Source: Clavelina lepadiformis
Lineage: Eukaryota > Chordata > Ascidiacea > Aplousobranchia > Clavelinidae
DNA: 64,000 nt
Direction of reading: 5' to 3'
NCBI RefSeq assembly: GCF_947623445.1
Contig: NC_135244.1
Location: 5,890,001 to 5,954,000, forward strand
Both the position numbers and the translations under genes were made by a program. Below the pieces are notes generated by a model, which worked only from the letters and a program-made list of their open reading frames with translations, was not told where the DNA came from and did no database searches. This document shows, piece by piece, positions 1-13,303 of this stretch; the stretch's first letter is position 1; each line of letters opens with the position of its first letter.

Positions 1-1187
1 GCAGGTTTTACCTGGTGAAAGTAATTGAAATTGCCTTTTAAATATAAATCTGATGACATTTGAAACAGCAATGATGAAATTAGTGCCTTGAAGCGAAACT
101 ACATCACAGAAGAAATTGATGCTACGTTTGCACCATGCATACTAATAATAATGAACAACACTCATTCAGTGGAAAGCAATAATATATATTTTAAGTCTCA
201 TTAGTGTAATAAAAAACAACACTGTGTATCCCCAATCGTTTTTACATGGCCCAGGTAAAGCTAAGACGTGCGAGAGTTAACTATGTGCTAACAAAACAAG
301 AACAATGTTATTTTCACCAATAGAATAAAAAAAAATAATAAATAAAATAAACAATAAAAAAATTTATTCTGGGAGGATAGAACAATCTACTATGTGGCAT
401 CCAGGGCACAAAAAACAGGACAAGCTTTTCCTAAAAACAGCATGCTTTTGTCTTCCACAAACTTGAATCCATCAATTCGATCAATTAATTATTGAAGCTG
501 TTGCATTAGAAAGCATACACCGGTTTCAAACTAGGCCAGTATTTCTTAACGAGGAGGTCGCACACACCAACAATGAAGCCTGGCAAAATTTTGGTGACGA
601 GAATGAATTCAAATTTAACAAAGAAATGTGTAATCACTTTTTCAAATCTCATTTAGAAATTGAGCGAGATACAACTCTATTGTAACAAATCAATAGCGTA
701 TTAAGGGTTGAGGGGCATTGGGTCATGCTCCCCTCACGAAACCGATTTTTTGGGCCATTAACGTTTTTCCAATTTCATTCCTTTTTTTTAACGCATTCTC
801 TCGTTTGCAACCACTTATCAGATATAAAATGGTACAATAGGTGGGTATACAACGTTTCAAAATTGTAAATTACAAATTGCCAGCTATATCGTACATATAA
901 ATATGAGAATACATTTAATTTCGAGGTGTACTAAAGTAGCTTTTTAGGGATAAGAACAAAAAATGTTTGTGCTTCGCATATACTTTGGGTGAGGTGGGCA
1001 GACGTGGGAATTCTAGACACAGCTTCTAAAAACGTTTGGCTCCCCCTTCAACCAAATTCTAAATACATTACTGATGGTAGGGTGCACGATTTTCTGGGAA
1101 TGAAAAAGTTGAGAAACACTGTATCAGGCATTATTCTTCATTCCTGCAAAGAATGAGATCAAAATGTTATATCAGAACAACACTCAC
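1..1187. other. Non-coding left edge, downstream intron or flank of the sushi gene
   Basis: No coding exon is visible here. The last sushi exon on the minus strand ends with a donor at 1187, so the gene must continue leftwards, either in unrecognised exons here or beyond the window edge. The middle of the stretch is a decayed hAT MITE, listed separately. The rest is AT-rich with no signal I can name. Confidence 0.5.
537..1121. mobile_element. Decayed hAT MITE (CAGT...ACTG ends)
   Basis: The left end begins CAGTATTTCTTAACGAGG. The right end, read in reverse complement, begins CAGTGTTTCTCAACTTTTTC, an end type common in hAT-Charlie elements. The flanking 8-mers (529-536 aactaggc, 1122-1129 tatcaggc) agree at only five of eight bases, so the insertion looks old or the left border is slightly misplaced. 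No transposase frame is visible. It lies in or beside the sushi gene. Confidence 0.5.
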
Positions 1188-4100
1188 GTTCACAGGTTGG
1201 TGGTGTGCTGCTCCACGTCCCATCAGCATTACACAAAGTTGATCCACTGCCAACCATGGTATAGCCCTCATCACAAGCATATCTGCATGATGACATGTAA
1301 TATTGTCCGGCCGAGCAGGTTGTTTTACCATTGGCAAGAGTGTTCAATGCTGGGCATTGGATTTCTAAAAAACAATTTAATGAAATACGTCAATCCGTTG
1401 TGAAAAAGATGCTGTTTTGCGTTCTAAAATGATAAAAGTTTTTTTAAGGTCTGTGCAGACTTTCCAACTTTGTACAACCATGCAGCTGACAGCGATTAAT
1501 ACAGGTTAGACAACTTCAATAAGAGAACAACTGATAAACATGTGACAGCACTCTTAAAATAGACCAAGTGGCACACAATAAAGAAGATGATAGTGTCATA
1601 TGTATTCCACACAAGCATGTATTGAGCCCTATGGGAATGATTAACCAAACAACACGAAACGTCAGCCGTATCTATCATTGGGCATGAACTTTGATCGTCT
1701 ATAGAGTATGCTGAAGTCACAAAATGCGATCTTTTGTTTGTCAAATCTACAATAAACTAACTGATAGGTACAGCCAACCACATTGACTTTTTTCAAGGGG
1801 AACTTTTATGGACTGAGACATTCAACTTTAACACTTCTTGTTGTTAATGATTGATGAATTTTCCAGGTAAACAACGTCGCACACTATAACGTGCTTATAC
1901 CATCACATCCAAGAATACAAACAAACACATTACATGATGTGAATGAATCAGATGACAGATGTGCTAAGGAATTAAAGTTATACTTCATACAATCAAATAG
2001 TTGAATATTACATTTCAGCATTGGATACAAGCAAGTTATTTAGAGACAAATTGAAAGCAATAAAACAAAGTATATCTTACTCTGGCATATTGGTTTTGTA
2101 TCATTCCATGTTCCTGATCCGACACAGGCGACAGCTTTAGCTCCAATTCGCTCATATCCTTCACTACAAGAGAATATGCATTTTGAACCATAGATGTTGC
2201 TTTGGGAACAGTTAACATTGCCATTTGTAACCTCTGCAAGCTTAGGACAAATAATTTCTGTGAAAATAAAAACGACTTATTAACTTGTTATCTGATTTAT
2301 TTTATTTATCTGTAACTGGCACGTAATCTGAATGACTAATTTGAAATATGTGTCACTAAGTCATTTCATAGTTGTTTTGTTATAGACAATTTCGATATAT
2401 ATCCATAATAAACACAAAGATTTACAAAATGTACAACAACCTTGAAGTAATTGTAGATAATTTCAACAAGATGCTAGGCATTTTACAGTGTTCAGGTCAA
2501 AAAGCCATTGGTGGTTTTTGGAACAATAAAAAATTCATTGTTTAAAAAAATCTCCCAGGAAGGGAGTGGCAAAATACATTGAGGTAAGCAAAGAAATAAG
2601 GTTAATAATAAGAAAGGTAGCAACGTGTTTGTGTAAAGCCCACACAAAGTAGCTTTCATGGGAGAAAATTCTATATAACCACAACAGAATCATATTGTTT
2701 CACAACAATTGTTCCACTTTTTAAGTCAGGCCAGTTCGGAGTATGATTACAAGAACAACATATACCGTATATTTTAACATGAATCCTCTATTAATCAAAC
2801 ATGACACACATTTTCTACAAGTTTAAATGTTATAAAAAATGGTTTAAGTTATAAAAAACGGTTCAGAAATGGTTTTAAATGTTATAAAACTTTATTTGTT
2901 TTAGTTTGATTACACAATACTATGAACAAATAACAACCAAATTTGAAAAGCAGCATAAACCCTGACCATATCGTTAGAAACACAAACCATATTGTGCTTT
3001 AGCGGTGATCAATACAATCAGCACAAAGAAGATTCGCTAAAGTATCCCGTTAACCTTTACTTCGGGTTAATTAAGTAAAGGATACAAGCAAAACAAATGA
3101 AATTTTCTGAGATGCTAATTTGGAAAGTTGTTCTAAGACATATTATGCAAAAATTAAAAACATGATTGACTGGGCCGTTATCCGCAATGTTTTACAAGCG
3201 ATTGCAAATGCTTTAAGCAAATAAGTCATGGACAATATTACTGGGCATTCTGTTATGACATTGTCCATAATGATCCACACAACATTTAGCTTGAGTATGA
3301 CTCAAACGCAGATAAAACAGAAATTTTTTTCCTTCTTTCTTGGAAAGTAGTGTTTGTCGTAAAGTGTTCAGTGTGGCCTGTTATTTACTTTGGTCTGTTT
3401 GTTGGAAGATTTTCTCTCCATTTTAGAATAATGGACTGTGTTTGATCACAGTTAGTCTGTTTGAGGATTAACGCAAAACCTAATGTTAGGACATATTATA
3501 CACTGATATGATGAATGGAATACGATAGAAAAAAATAAATCTTGGCCATCTTGAGGTCTTGGAAGTCCAGTGCTTTTAATTCAATAGTAAGCCATGTAGG
3601 CAAGCACATCAAAGATCTAATGCATTAAATGGATGTGAAAATAGAAGTAAACAATATGATTTTTATTTCTTCAATGAAAAGTCATAATAATACAACATTA
3701 CATAAAACAATATGTTAAACTGCTGACAGTAATAATAATGAAGACATCCACTTCACCAAAACAAAACATTGATGTTAGAAAACTGAATAAAATTGCTTGT
3801 TAAAACTTACGATTGCACTTGGGCGGTGGGTAAGGGTCCCAATTTCCATTTTCAAGGCAAATACTTTGCTTATAACCAGTTTCAAGAGCATATCCGGTGT
3901 CGCATTTGAATATGCAGTTTGAATCTAAGCCATTGCTGTTGGTACATTGAACTTCACCATTTTCATGGCTAGTAAGTGGTGGGTTACACACAATTTCTAA
4001 AAAAATATTCATTAATGATTACAAATTATTCTGCAGTTAATAATAAACCATTTACCAACAAAAACGTTATCACACGTTTGTTGTACACGTAGCAAAAGAT

Positions 4101-5368
4101 AACAGCCTGTCAGCAGTTTGCATAATTCTGTTCTTACTTTCACATGTCGGTGATGGTGCACTAAACTGCCGATTCCTCAGACATATTGAAGTATCCTGTG
4201 CATCAGCAGCCAGCTTATAGCCATGGTCACAGGAAAAGTGACACTCTGATCCTTGATAGGCTCCAAACGAGCAATCAACTGACCCAAATTCAGGATCTGT
4301 GAGCTCATCATCACACGGGAATCCTGAGAAAACAGATTTTAATTAAAATCATCGGTACTTATAAAACTGTGCAATAAACACCTATCCATATAACTTGCTG
4401 GGTGATTAAAATCACTTTTCCTGTAAATAATTAATGACGATCATTGCACCAAAGAGAGCTCATTAATATTTTACGAATTGATAATGGTTATTGCTGATTT
4501 TTTGGCAAAATATTTGTCTTATGCAAGTGCTTTTTAAAACTGCATAAATAAATAAAAAAAACATGTTAGATCATAAAATTTGTCATCAAAGATAACTGAG
4601 CACTGCAATTTACAACCACTCATTTCAAATTCAATTTATAGAATCTGGTGCTTTGTGGTATCCTAATATGTCATTCAAGAAGACATTCTATATGGATATA
4701 TACCCTTTCTCTAAACCTAAGGTATTAACAAATGGACTCATGGCATTCACTTCATATTCGTTATTGTATCACAGAGACCACATAGTTCTTGAAACTTACA
4801 ACCAGTCCATACCACTATAGTTTAAATGTAATATTGCTGACCTAAAGAACCCTATTACAATTAATAATATTAATAATAGTAATAATTAATAATAGTCTTT
4901 GCTTATACCCTACTAAATATAAGCGAAGACTATTCCAAAATCTAGATTAATCACTATTTTGAGCAATACCTTGCATTGTGGTCATGTCAGTTGTTCCGAG
5001 AGGTAATTTCGCCATGAATTTACTTTGTCTAGGATAGAAAGTAAAACGCCCATCAGTAGAGCTGATGTAGCCATCAGTGGACGTAAGCGTTTTTGTGTAT
5101 TTATCATAAACCAAGCGCTGCTTTGCATCAGTGTCATCACAGTTTTTAGTGATGACTGCTGATCCAGAGGTAGTTTCATCAGTTGCAATGCATTGTTGTG
5201 TTGCCTTGTTCATGATCTGATTGGTCGACACCCAGGTCCACAACTGGGAGAGGTCATCACCAAGGCAATTGGAATCGACTCTCAGACTGTGAGTAGATGA
5301 AAGGTTAGAGGTGAACTGTGTCTTTAGACAACCTTGGTTTGACTGCGACTCAATCTGGAATTCAGGTC
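1188..5368 (-). CDS. Secreted R-type lectin / sushi (CCP) repeat protein, partial
   Basis: Five exons on the minus strand join in one frame, all with phase-1 borders: 4970-5368, 4138-4323, 3811-3996, 2081-2257 and 1188-1364. The first encodes about 133 residues resembling the cysteine-rich R-type (ricin B fold) domain of the mannose receptor family, with the core WTWVSTNQIMNKATQQC. Each of the other four is one sushi/CCP module with four cysteines, an FxCxxGY-type centre and a closing W..PxC. One module per symmetrical 1-1 exon is typical of complement-like and adhesion proteins. I infer a secreted or membrane-anchored carbohydrate-binding or immune recognition protein. No signal peptide, membrane segment or stop codon was found, so both ends are missing: the 5' exon should lie right of 5368 and the 3' end left of 1188. 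The intron at 2258-3810 is long and AT-rich. Confidence 0.82.
4850..4900. repeat. AT-rich simple repeat (ATTAATA-type)
   Basis: Low-complexity stretch of repeated TTAATAATA-like units in an intron of the sushi gene. It has no coding potential. Confidence 0.7.
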
Positions 5369-6980
5369 CTGCAAAATACAACACATTTGTTAGTGATGTC
5401 GTGTCACTGCAAAGTCAAAGAGCTCATCTCTTCATCACTAGGTCATCTTCATATTTTATTTAATCACAATTTATGAACAATTTAAGCAGAGAAGTCGATG
5501 AAAGCGATGTCAATATATCGAGAAATATGTAGTGTATACGTATATAAGAGTATCTGCTGTGAAGTCTCCATGATCTCAGCTTAAAAAAGTTTGCAGCGGA
5601 AAAAATGAAACGGGTAATTTAAGCCATCCATTTGTAAACAATTAGCGGGTAATAGAACAGGGATAAAAGCGTTTCAGTTAACAAAACAGCAGAAACATGG
5701 TTATTTCTGTTTATAAACGTGTTAGGTTTCCGCACAATACAGTTTAAAGTGGATTTTCTTGCACTGCTATTTCCTTGATAAGAATAGCGTATACAATTAG
5801 AAGAACAAACGCCAACACAAACGTTACGTAACAGTAAGAGCGCGATTTTTAGCGGGTGCCCTTAGAAGATTGGCTGTATCGCAAAGAGCGTTCAATATCC
5901 AACAAAGTATGTTGAGTGGTCGTTGATTACAAACGATGCAACGTTTAGGTTTAAATTTCGCGCGCAATACGGTTTTAGCTTTATGCAAACAAACAATTAT
6001 TACTTTGGATACATTATATTACTAGTCATTCTTTTCGCGCTGCAGCTTCATAAATACGGTGTGAGCAACTATGTTACGTTGTCTTTTCTCAAACGATGAT
6101 AAAAACCTATGGTGGAAACGAACGCTCGAGATTGGGGAACGGTGAGGTGTAAATAGGACCAAATCACGACTAATTCCGCTCAGAATTGAAACAAATATCG
6201 GTGAAGAATTGAATCTAAATTGGCATTGCATAATTCTTTGGCTTTAAAGACGGAGGTCTGCAAGAAATTAATGTTCGCTCACTTCCCATCATTGTGTTTC
6301 GTGTTTTGATTTATAACTTAAACATTTCTTTTTAATCTATTATTCTAAATCGTTTATTTTCCTTGATCTTTAGGAGAGCGTTTCTCGCGACAAACGTCGT
6401 GTAAAATTCGAAATACACTAGGACGATAACCATCCGGGTAATGCATAAAGCAGTCATTTTTCGTCTCCATAGATGATAACAAGCTTTACTGGATTTTCAT
6501 GAAAGCGTTAGCAAACAACTACGTGCCATGACACTGCGCTATATTTATTTTGGCAAATATTTGATGGAGCGGAAGAACAATTTTATTAATAGTTGAACGT
6601 TTTTCGATGTCGTAAACATACAGATGAACTTGAAGTCTAAGGACGACCCTGATCGATTAAAATAACATTTGCAGACTGTTATAAACTGCAAGGGAAGAAA
6701 AGATATATTTATTTATGTTGTGCGTCTGTGAATTAACTAACCATTACTTATTGCCTTCAAACTTAGTGGGTAAAAGTGTTTGACCAAATGGCGTAGTCAA
6801 GATATAATGCTATTTGGTCTTGACCCTTGCACGAACGGTATACAGAAACACAATACAAGAATTGTTTTGAAAGTAGGTTGTCTGTAAAAGTAGTAAAGTA
6901 CAAACAAAACATTGTTTAGTGGCACCTACGGTGTGTGTAATGGTGCCGTTTGAAGTCGAGGATCGTGTGTGCAACGAACT

Positions 6981-7071
6981 AATCGAACTTATCAAAACGA
7001 ACCATGTAGACAAGTGGACTCTTCTCAATCGTTTGAGTCCACTTATCTGCAGTTTTGTAACTCGTACGATT
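6981..7071. other. Imperfect inverted repeat, pre-miRNA-like hairpin
   Basis: A perfect 10-bp stem (7012-7021 with 7035-7044) is extended outwards by about six more pairs, one of them a G-U, then after a bulge by a 6-bp stem (6993-6998 with 7052-7057) and a 5-bp stem (6981-6985 with 7067-7071). The terminal loop is 13 nt. Length and shape resemble a pre-miRNA hairpin, but the 6-nt bulge and the looser outer stem are not ideal. It could equally be a short MITE remnant. Confidence 0.3.
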
Positions 7072-10000
7072 ACGTCACAAGGGTAGTAATGACACCCAAA
7101 AACGCTAAACACTATCCAATAACATGTGGCCGCAGTGAAAGTGGTGTTCGAGCGTTTTTCAATCTCCTAAACCAGTGATGCTTATCGAAATAAATATCTT
7201 CGAAATTTTCTCAATGAATGCGCACATCAGGGAGAATGTCGTTTCTATATCTATTCATCCAGTGACTAAATTGCCACCCTGGAAAAACTACCCATCGGAA
7301 GTGGCGCTATGAACGCTGATCTTTGTTACCCAATCGACAAAAAAAAGTTTCAATCTCTAACTTTTATTTATGATTTCATTACAATCTTCGAGCATACAGC
7401 GAAAACGCTATAAAATGCTCTTTTTTAAAAATGAGCATGACGATAGCTGTAAAGGGCATAAAGCAATTGCTGACTTTCAAAAAGGGCTGCGAATGTTTGT
7501 AATAGAAACACGTTCGTTAATTTATGCTTGCCATTGATTTCATGAGTGCCACCGCAATTATTCCATGTAGTTGGACTTGGACACAACCAAGTTGGCTAAA
7601 GTTTGACGCAGAACCCACTTGTAATAACATGACGATGATTTGTGGGCCAAGTTGTGAGCATAAACTCATTGGTCCGATTAACGGGACACCAAAGTGGGCC
7701 AAGAAACGTTAGATACCCACTTTAAATGGGCATGGGATGCCGTCATAGCCAGATGAATCACCTAAACGAGTACGAGGTAAACACGCTATGAAATTTTATC
7801 CAAGTACTAATACAGTTTGGCCTAGCTGGCCTGTGTCTGTTATATTATGGCAATTATTCCTTTCTCCACACGTTAAGTCGCCCCAAGTCCAATCAAAACG
7901 GTCCAAATGAAGCGAAAGCAAACGATGATGTATTTGCCTACGCGAGCACCAAGCTACAATATCAATCTTAGCTAAACAAAACAAACCCATAAATCAATTG
8001 CATTCAAAAACTACGCCTGGAAATAGGCAAGTACAGCTATTTCAAAGGGCTTGACGTGTTGTTAAATATAAGCTTGTTTGGTGTTAAATAGCGAATTGAG
8101 TCAAAACGACGTACCGGCGAAGGTTTAAAAAATTTTCGATGTATGGGTGACATATAAGCAGTTTCAGTCAGAATTCAACACTCATGACAATACAACATGC
8201 ATTTAGTAGCGAGCTGATAAATCACCATACACTAATAATACCGGAGCCTGACCGAAATTTTTTTTCTACATAGCGAGTGACTTAATGCAACAGCACTGAA
8301 ATGTTTCATATTTTTAGACATCGAATGCGCAAAACAGCGATGTGTTCAACAAAAGGTCTGCTAATTGGTTCTTAAGTTTATTGGATGTTTTATGGAGGGG
8401 CTCAAAAGATTTACACTTTCTACAGATTCGCTATCAAACAAAGGCACGAATTACAGCCCGGGGCGATTCGATAAGAGCGACTCGAAGACAGTTTTGTAAT
8501 AACAAATTTGTACACTTAGTCAGAATGAACTTGATTTATCGTCGTAATGGCAAGAACCATACATAACGAGTGGAATATTCCAAATAGAAGGGCATTGATA
8601 ACAAAGTCACACTTTGACGCTGTTGGATGCACACAAATACGGCTGCAATTTTCATATTCACTAACTAACTGTTATCGTCATTTTCATCTCTGCATCGCGT
8701 GCTGCCGCAACCTGCAGAATTTATTGCACAAACGCAATCAATATTTTCGCTGCTTTAAGACAAACAATATGACAAGGTGTGTACATGTTTCCAAAAAAAG
8801 ATCAAATGTGTTGGCCATTGTCTTGTGTCCACATCCTACTTACAACGCAAATCATAAGGAATCAAATAGTAACGGACGACAGTAAAATGGTTGTCTTGGT
8901 TGGTTACACTAAATCTGCCATGCAGCTGTAATCGGTGGTGCGGAACGAAGATAACCGATTCCTGAACGATCGTCTCATTCGTAAAGCTAAGCGTCGACAT
9001 GATGCTGCTGGATCTGACCCAGGGTGAAAAATAACTTGCGTGTTATCAAGCGTAGACTTCCTAGCCCGAAGTAAGTGTACAAACTGGGGTAAGTTGGCCC
9101 TTCTGTCAACTTCAAAATAGCCATAAAAGGCGGTGCCGGCTGCTGCATTTATCCTTCTTGAATGAACACTGTGTTAGATATATACAAGGTTTGACGTCAA
9201 TAAATATAGGAATGAAACGGGAACTGGTAAGTGAGCAAATCTTTGAAAGAAAAAAATTTTAAACGCAAACGTGTGACACTCAAAACTAAGTCGGCATAAG
9301 AATGTCTTGCACGCAAATTAATTTTTTATTCTATATGTTGGTTTCATGAAAAAAGCGTTCTAGCATTTACATTAAGATTTTTTTTGTGTACGCCTCCTAC
9401 TATGTTAAACAACCGTTAAACACTACACCGATTAAGACGACAAAAATAGACAGTTTTGCAACAAAAATAAAGACCTTATGTGGAAATTCGGGAATACTTG
9501 GGAATTTCCCAAAAACATCATAATACATATACGGATATATTTGGTTTTATCAACCAAACTTGTTTAACAGTAGCAAAATTACGTTAACTGATATATTTTC
9601 TCCACAAACACTATTACAAAACCTCAAAATGGCAAAGCGATGACGTCATGGCTCCGTAGGACATTCCAGAAATATTTGGTTGCTTCGTCACAGACGAAAC
9701 GACATCTAATAATGATTTAAGACCATGCGCCCCGACCTCTTTTCTCATTAGGTACGTTGTATAAACAATGTATGTGACACCTATAGATTTTCAAACAAAA
9801 TCTTTTAAACTGTAAAATTTTGCAGCTTCCAGTACTTTGCCGACTTTCTGTTTCAATAAAAACCAGGACGTGCGCGAGTTTTTACTACATGGCCGTTTAA
9901 ATTTGAAAATGTGTGCCTCATAGAGACGTGTAGTTTTTAATAACAAAACAAGGGGGGCTTTCAAGCACACAAAATAGTGTAAGTATCTTCTGTCAAATGT

Positions 10001-10199
10001 GCGATCACCAAGAGCGAGGTATGGTTTTCGATGGTCGAACTGTTCAAAACGGAAAAGATGTTCCCATAAATACGAAAGAAGAAATGTACATGGTAACACG
10101 TACTGATAACTTAGCCGCAACAAGCTACCAATTTGAAATTCTTTTTTAGTACAGAATGAATGAGAAACCACTCCCTTTCTTTTCCTATTTGTCAGAGAA

Positions 10200-10230
10200 G
10201 CTGTTTCTCATTGTTTCTCATTGTTTCTCT
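10200..10230. repeat. Short tandem repeat, about three 10-bp units
   Basis: The decamer TGTTTCTCAT is repeated nearly three times in direct orientation in otherwise unique DNA. No function is evident. Confidence 0.7.
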
Positions 10231-13200
10231 GTAACAATGCCGCGGTTAACGTCGCGTTGGCACCGACTTCGTTTTTGTGTATTGTAAAAATCAAAGCTTT
10301 TCCACGATAGATGTAATATATCAGTTTTGAGTAACGCTGAAGACTTTAACCAAGGAAAATCCACAATTGCAGATAACTATTTTCCATGCTGTAGCGTATC
10401 AAACCAAACGATTTTCACAGATTGTGTCAAGCTTTCGTTTGGCATGAAACCCAAGTAATCTTGAGCATTATCAGCAGCCTTCCTGTGCGAAAAGGCGAAC
10501 CATACAAGGAGGTAAGTTTTTGTGCGCACATGGATAAGGCTAACATTACCGGAGCCTTACTATTTCCCTGCGGCTATTAAATGTAACATAAGATCAAAAC
10601 TTTAAACAAGAGACATGTACATCAATAATGATTTCCATGAAAAGATCCTGCGCATGGCATGGGCAACCTGGTGGTGAACGGGTTATGTCATACTGCACAA
10701 ACTAGTTCGGTAATAGTAATACAGTATCGGATTATGGTGGCGTAGGACGATTTGACGTTTAAATTTTACGCCGTCTGACACAGAGTAACATCCAAAACGG
10801 TCAAACGAAACGCTTTATGACATAATGGCTTGCCGAATTATCCGAACTAATGGTAACGACAATTTGAAATGCAATAGCAGCGAATAAGCTATTTTTCATA
10901 TTATGTCGATGAAGCAGTCAGTAGCAAGTATGAATTATGTGGATTGGTCAAAAACAAAGAAATGAAGGAATTAGTGCTAAAATAAACAACTTGGTAGGTC
11001 CTTGACCTAAAAATCGATTTTACGGGTCAAACGACGTTGTCTATGCTCAACTGCAATGATTCACGCAGAATGATGGTTTGTGTTTAAACAATGGTGTCCA
11101 AGACATTCGTCTTTAACGAATTTGAAAAATGTCTAGCGACTTACGACTTGGTGAGAAACTTTACGACAAAAAGCCATTGAGTGACCGACAGAAAGCTGCA
11201 AATAGGGTGCGAGTTACCTCGTATCACACAGATTAATGTCGCGTACACCATTGCGCAATCAAGCGTCGAAATCATCACTTTCACCAAAAGGAAAGAATTG
11301 GGTGAATAGAACAAAATGCAACAGAAGTATAACCTTCTCCTTACTTGCAATATACCATTAATTGCGTCGATGTGTAACAGTGGGTTTGCGGGATCCGAAT
11401 ACAACCATTATTACTTAATTACTGATTACCGCGACCCTGACCGGATGACTTAAAAGGAAATCAAATTGGGACTAATAGTTTCAATCCTCACAGCCACGCA
11501 TGCCACAAGCACAATGTAATGCTGTGGTGGTGTCACGAGGGAATATGACAATAATGGAACACGTCATAATTGCAGAGTTTGGATGTTGTACATTACCACG
11601 CATTTACATCAAGTGTTACTTTCAACATTAAAGCCGTTATAAAGCCGCTGACGGATAAGCTTTAACTGTTAGTGAGAAATTACGAATGCATGACGTAATG
11701 TGGAACAAACTCACTACTCAATGGGCAAGAGCAATGTACGAAAAACGTCATAAACGTTTGATGATTGCGTGAAAGTTTCCCGTTCCCTTGACGCAATTCG
11801 ATTTCAGTTAATTATGTGATTGTTCTCTGTTGGGTGATGATAAAATCAATGGCGTCGATCGCCGATAAATGATTTATTGTAACTCCCGAGAGGGTCGAAA
11901 AGCACAGATGCAAAATCTGCGGGGTATTCAACAGCATTGGGTACTAATCGTATATCCGCACTGGTGCCAAATTATTATATGTCACGATCATACACGAAAA
12001 ATGTTCCATGAAGACCATGATATCACATTATGTTACAGTGTAATGAGCATCTGATAAAGATGGCAAACTTTCATTGTCGGAATCAAAAACTACGGTGATA
12101 ACTAGGCTATTTCAAAGACACTTATAAAATCCTAAAAATATATATAAATAGTTACTGTATCAAAAATATACACAGTATATATGATATAAGTTATGCTGTT
12201 TAAATATAAATATTAAGTTTATATTTTTTATATTCTTCTATCACATAAAAAATGATTTATTAGTTGATTTTTAACACGAACAAAAGTATACCATAGTTCA
12301 TGATCAGTAAGTTTTTTATATTAGATGTTTTATGATACATGAGACATAAACGATTAAATGTGTTCTACACTGGACAAGACTTCACTAATTTCTTGCCAAT
12401 GTGGTACTAAGCTACATTTTATAAATATCCCCGTTCACAACTAGCAATCTAGCATCCATTTGAAAAATTCGCCCAAGGCAGCAACTGCTGACACAGGTAA
12501 GATCAGGAAAGTAATATCCAACAAATTACAAGTATATAAATGTACTGCAATGACTTAATTTCATTACTCTGTCCAATTTTTCCAGTTGTGTAAATGTCAT
12601 GAAATACTAACTAGCAACGTCCATAAGTTCTAATACAAGCGAGTTCAAGTACAAAACTATTATTAAAGCAACATACATGACTTTCCAACCGACAAAAAGT
12701 CTTATGATCTGTGACCCTCACCATTAAAAGGTTGCCACAGCATGTCAGCAGCATGACACATAGACAGATGAACCGCGAAAAGTATGCCAGTCATTGTGTT
12801 TCAATGTTTTGCAGCAAAATATCCCAGACAAAATCATAGGCCTATTTCAAAATTATCCTGGGCTCTGTACTACCAAAAGTAGTGTTAAAAAGAATTCAGC
12901 TTTCTCAAGATACTGGACTACTAAAAAAAAAAAGTTAAAAAAATCTTTCAAACTAATAAAAATGAAGTAGTGTAACCATTTGCAATCAATTGATTTTAAC
13001 AATTTCCTGTGTATGGATTAGGTTTTCCTGAACAATCAAAACAGACAACAACGAATATGTTTCAATAACATAACAACAATAAGTTTCAATAAAACGGTCA
13101 CAAATCGAAAACTCATAATTTGTTTGACCAAAATATTTTTCAATAACATTAAACCTGCATTTAAATAGGAAGATAGAAAAGCTGTTTAATAAAGAACAGT

Positions 13201-13303
13201 TATAATACTGAAAGTTAATAACCATATCTATCAAACATTATAAAGTAACAAATCTGACCTACAATTTTAGCAACTGTGCAGCACATGCTATGCTTATACT
13301 TAC

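Larger units (their letters stand above)
5369..13303. other. Gene-poor 7.9 kb region
   Basis: I see no exon with a recognisable domain on either strand. Open frames are short, lack familiar motifs and change frame without convincing splice sites. The 5' exon of the sushi gene and the 3' exons of the WxxW gene may lie here but could not be identified. Notable items are a long imperfect hairpin (6981-7071), two TGACGTCA palindromes (9192, 9641), a three-copy decamer repeat (10200-10230) and an AT-rich tract around 12,120-12,360. Confidence 0.5.

Noticed and set aside
7524-7990. Two frames on opposite strands both containing a WTW motif and cysteines
   Set aside because: The DNA around them does not align beyond TGGACTTGG, so the likeness appears to be chance.
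11141-11404. Cadherin-like string LLHIDAINGILQV on the minus strand
   Set aside because: Resembles a cadherin repeat end over about 13 residues only; no calcium-binding motifs or neighbouring exons.
12420-12492. Plus-strand segment ending in a CAG|GTAAGA donor
   Set aside because: The frame compatible with coding meets a stop a few codons upstream, and no partner exon was found.
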